Of a stretch of DNA of 64,000 nucleotides, positions 61,980-64,000 are shown in pieces. The notes under the pieces are model-generated. The model saw nothing but the letters and a program-made list of their open reading frames with translations, ran no database searches and had not been told where the DNA came from. Positions within the stretch are counted from its first letter, which is position 1; the number at the start of each line of letters is the position of its first letter. This stretch comes from CALCKU01 sp964607445 (GTDB lineage Bacteria; Pseudomonadota; Alphaproteobacteria; Caulobacterales; Maricaulaceae): positions 1 to 64,000 of the forward strand of contig CAZSKN010000001.1 of the NCBI GenBank assembly GCA_964607445.1, written 5' to 3'. Made by a program: the position numbers and the translations under genes.

Positions 61980-62615
61980 ATGGAAGATCTCGGCATAAAT
62001 AAATTAGTGGGAGCGGTACTCGCAACCGCTTTAGGGTTTTTAGGACTTAAGGAGATTTCTCATCTCGCCTTTAGTCATAGCGGGCCAGCCGCACCTGCCT
62101 ATGCGCTTGAAATTCCTGATGTCGCAACTGGCCCGACAGACGCCATTGAACTTCCCTTTCCCAGTGCAGACTGGGTGGCGGCTATGGATGCAACAAAAGG
62201 GGCTAAAGTCTTTAAAAAATGTACCTCATGTCATAACGCTGAAAATGGCGGCGCAAATGGAACCGGCCCTAACCTCTGGGCGATTTTAGGTAACAGCGCC
62301 GCTCAGGCCACCGGGTTTAAATATTCTTCGGCTTTAACAAGTGCGGGGATTACATGGGATTACGAAAGTCTGGACGGCTTTTTAAAACGTCCTTCCAAAT
62401 ATCTTAAGGGCACCAATATGAACTTTATTGGTCTTAAGAAAGAGAGTGACCGGGCCGCTGTGATCGCCTATCTCCGACAACAGGCTGGGACAGCTATTGC
62501 TCTACCAACCGTCGCAACAGCAGATGTGATGCCAAAAGACGCTATGTCTGAAAAAGACGCGCTCACAGACGATCCCATGATAGAAAAAACGCCCGAAGCT
62601 AAAGACGAGCATTAA
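61980..62615 (+). CDS. Membrane-anchored cytochrome c (CycM-like)
   Basis: 211 aa from the ATG at 61980, with AAGGAAA upstream; the open frame begins at 61869. An uncleaved N-terminal anchor (about 8-28, LVGAVLATALGFLGLKEISHL) precedes a class-I cytochrome domain: KVFKKCTSCHNAENGGANGTGPNLWAILG (CxxCH heme site) and YLKGTNMNFIGLKKESDRAAVIAYLRQQ with the axial Met. C-terminal acidic tail. It probably carries electrons from the bc1 complex to oxidase at the periplasmic face. Its stop overlaps the convergent hydrolase gene by 4 bases. Confidence 0.9.
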   Translation: MEDLGINKLVGAVLATALGFLGLKEISHLAFSHSGPAAPAYALEIPDVATGPTDAIELPFPSADWVAAMDATKGAKVFKKCTSCHNAENGGANGTGPNLWAILGNSAAQATGFKYSSALTSAGITWDYESLDGFLKRPSKYLKGTNMNFIGLKKESDRAAVIAYLRQQAGTAIALPTVATADVMPKDAMSEKDALTDDPMIEKTPEAKDEH

Positions 62616-63511
62616 TCTCTGGAAACGGGGTTCAACCGTCTTATAGATCTTATCGGCCCTGCGGAGGTTTCTATACGACGCACGGCCGTGCCTATCGGTT
62701 CGCTAGCCACACACATATGATAGGCATTGGCATGCAGTAGATGCGTAGATGAACGCATAATGCCTACATGACCCGGCCAGAATATAAGGTCTCCGCGTTT
62801 CAGCCCCGAAAGATCGAGGCCTATATCTGACCCAAGCTCCGCCTCTTGTTGATCGGCGTCTCTGGGGGCGTCGTGACGGGACGCCCGAAGGGCCGTTTGT
62901 ACAAGCCCTGAACAATCCAGCCCGAAAGTAGATACACCACCCCACACATAGGGTAAGCCCATAAGGGTTTCAGCCCAATTCACATAGTCCTGTGATATGG
63001 GATATTTACTCGCCGCTTTCAAATCTAACGGCTGAACGTGGCGATGATGGATATAGGCGGGTCGGTCTTGTAGTTTGAAAAACACCGCCTCGGGCGCGTC
63101 CTCTACCCTATCAGATATTTCAACTCGGGCATTTAAAGGTAAGCCATGCTCTAAACCCTGTCTGACATAAGGGCTTTTAATATCCGCTTTCATAAACAAG
63201 GGTGCTTTTAATACGTTGACTCTATAAGATGGGGACGGATTTAAACGTGGGCTTAACGCGGATAAATCTTGGCGTTTGACCCACCCTACATAGCCTCGAA
63301 AAGGACTGTCCTCATAGAATTTTTCGGCTTGTCCCCAGACCCAAGACCCATTGTCTTGGTATATATTAAATCGCTCACCGAACAAAAGCTGACTTTCGAT
63401 AGGCGCGGAGAATGCGGGTTCACGCCGCAACCATGACGTTGACACTGATACTTTATATACCGCTTTCTTTGGCTTAAGCGCATCAGGTATGACAGTCCGC
63501 CTATCCGGCAC
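62612..63511 (-). CDS. NlpC/P60 (C40) cell-wall hydrolase
   Basis: 299 aa from the GTG at 63511, chosen because a strong GGAGGGG lies just before it and relatives begin with a DRR motif; a TTG at 63541 is in the same frame. An SH3-like domain (about 35-100) and a second SH3-like stretch precede the peptidase domain: GLDCSGLVQTALRAS with the catalytic Cys, GDLIFWPGHVGIM and the His of HLLHANAYHMCV. It probably cleaves within the peptidoglycan stem peptide. No signal peptide is seen, which is common for this family. Confidence 0.85.
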   Translation of the reverse strand: MPDRRTVIPDALKPKKAVYKVSVSTSWLRREPAFSAPIESQLLFGERFNIYQDNGSWVWGQAEKFYEDSPFRGYVGWVKRQDLSALSPRLNPSPSYRVNVLKAPLFMKADIKSPYVRQGLEHGLPLNARVEISDRVEDAPEAVFFKLQDRPAYIHHRHVQPLDLKAASKYPISQDYVNWAETLMGLPYVWGGVSTFGLDCSGLVQTALRASRHDAPRDADQQEAELGSDIGLDLSGLKRGDLIFWPGHVGIMRSSTHLLHANAYHMCVASEPIGTAVRRIETSAGPIRSIRRLNPVSRD

Positions 63512-63567
63512 AAACCCCTCCGTCACAAGATTTAAAATCAAGCAGCTCTTGATAAAACCGCAATGGA

Positions 63568-63948
63568 TTAAGCAGCACTGGCCTTGGCCTCACGGGGCTT
63601 CATTTCATAACAGATCATATCACCAAAATTACGTAGATAGGTCGAACCACCATATGTACGCTGGATAACTACTGAGCGTCGGTCTTGGGGGTCCGGCCCG
63701 CGTTTTAGGAAACCGTAGGTTTCCAGCCTATCCAATGCGCGTGTAATCACGGCCTTTGTGACCTGTAAATCAGCAGCAAGTGATCTGACCGTATGTGCGC
63801 CGTCAATAAGATAAATCGTCGTTAAAATAACGAATTGACGGGTAGAAAGATCAGGCCCGGATCCAACAACACTTTCCAATGTTACACGATGCCACAACGA
63901 TAAGGCTTCAAGCCGATTATACCGATGTAAACGCGGCGCATTAGTCAT
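63568..63948 (-). CDS. MarR family transcriptional regulator
   Basis: 126 aa. The winged helix-turn-helix spans about 35-105 (LSTRQFVILTTIYLIDGAHTVRSLAADLQVTKAVITRALDRLETYGFLKRGPDPQDRRSVVIQRT), with the DRRSV wing typical of MarR. Flanking helices form the dimer interface. The effector is unknown. It ends 57 bases before the hydrolase gene on the same strand, so it could be the first gene of that transcript. The remaining bases to the window end contain its upstream region with no recognisable motif. Confidence 0.85.
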   Translation of the reverse strand: MTNAPRLHRYNRLEALSLWHRVTLESVVGSGPDLSTRQFVILTTIYLIDGAHTVRSLAADLQVTKAVITRALDRLETYGFLKRGPDPQDRRSVVIQRTYGGSTYLRNFGDMICYEMKPREAKASAA

Positions 63949-64000
63949 TTGGGGATACCGAACCTTCTCTCAAATCAAATCACTATTGAAGATTCGCACG

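Noticed and set aside
1..64000. CRISPR arrays, tRNAs, insertion sequences, prophage
   Set aside because: No regularly spaced repeats beyond the short 18-bp set, no tRNA-like folds noticed, no transposase or integrase coding sequence.

Overview
The window looks like chromosome of a free-living marine alphaproteobacterium close to the Caulobacter/Maricaulis/Hyphomonas group. The evidence is a GcrA cell-cycle regulator, a PodJ-like polarity protein (coiled coil, one membrane span, Sel1 repeats, peptidoglycan-binding domain), a SapC family protein, an HrcA/GrpE pair, two sodium/proton-type antiporters, and an SRP RNA whose apical domain has the alphaproteobacterial form. Base composition is near 50% GC by eye. 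Genes are densely packed; I see no tRNA, rRNA, CRISPR array, integrase or insertion sequence.

Layout. 1-250: left edge, possibly with the remains of a minus-strand gene. 251-3520: a large multidomain reductive-dehalogenase-like protein carrying its own flavin reductase and plant-type ferredoxin. 3664-9643: accessory and envelope genes (FemAB/CelD-like acyltransferase, TPR protein, a dehydrogenase-monooxygenase fusion, a START-like protein, a family 2 glycosyltransferase, a small lipoprotein). 9691-17745: CPA1-type antiporter with an RCK-like tail, bifunctional penicillin-binding protein, YgjP-type peptidase, large lipoprotein, NhaC antiporter. 17815-22327: heat-shock block on the minus strand, dnaK / FkbM methyltransferase / dnaJ / small membrane protein, with a sigma-32-like promoter before dnaK. 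22624-28554: plus-strand redox and detoxification genes (GST, AlkB, Old Yellow Enzyme, GFA protein, SMP-30-like protein, DUF4345, saccharopine-dehydrogenase-like reductase). 28645-34164: TPR protein, LysR regulator, YegP-like protein, hrcA-grpE, pgi. 34351-38781: redoxin, DsbD, SapC, Zur-like regulator. 38796-46113: a thioesterase, then a seven-gene minus-strand acyl-CoA catabolic operon headed by a MerR regulator with a perfect 16-bp palindrome in front of it. 46214-53657: an unknown secreted protein, the PodJ-like protein, gamma-glutamyltranspeptidase and GcrA. 53949-57208: an ABC-2 permease without an ATPase, argD, argF and the SRP RNA. 57356-63948: P450, NudC, YHS protein, pheA, kdsB, membrane cytochrome c, NlpC/P60 hydrolase, MarR regulator.

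Themes. The dehalogenase fusion is the most unusual gene: it resembles the respiration-independent NAD(P)H-driven reductive dehalogenases and contains a visible internal duplication of the cobalamin-binding half. The second theme is cell-cycle wiring: a CtrA-type TTAA-N7-TTAA site before the PodJ-like gene, another before the penicillin-binding protein, and two DnaA-box-like 9-mers between gcrA and its divergent neighbour. The third is a self-contained acyl-CoA degradation regulon under a LiuR-like MerR protein. All functional statements are read from motifs and general family knowledge; no database search was possible.
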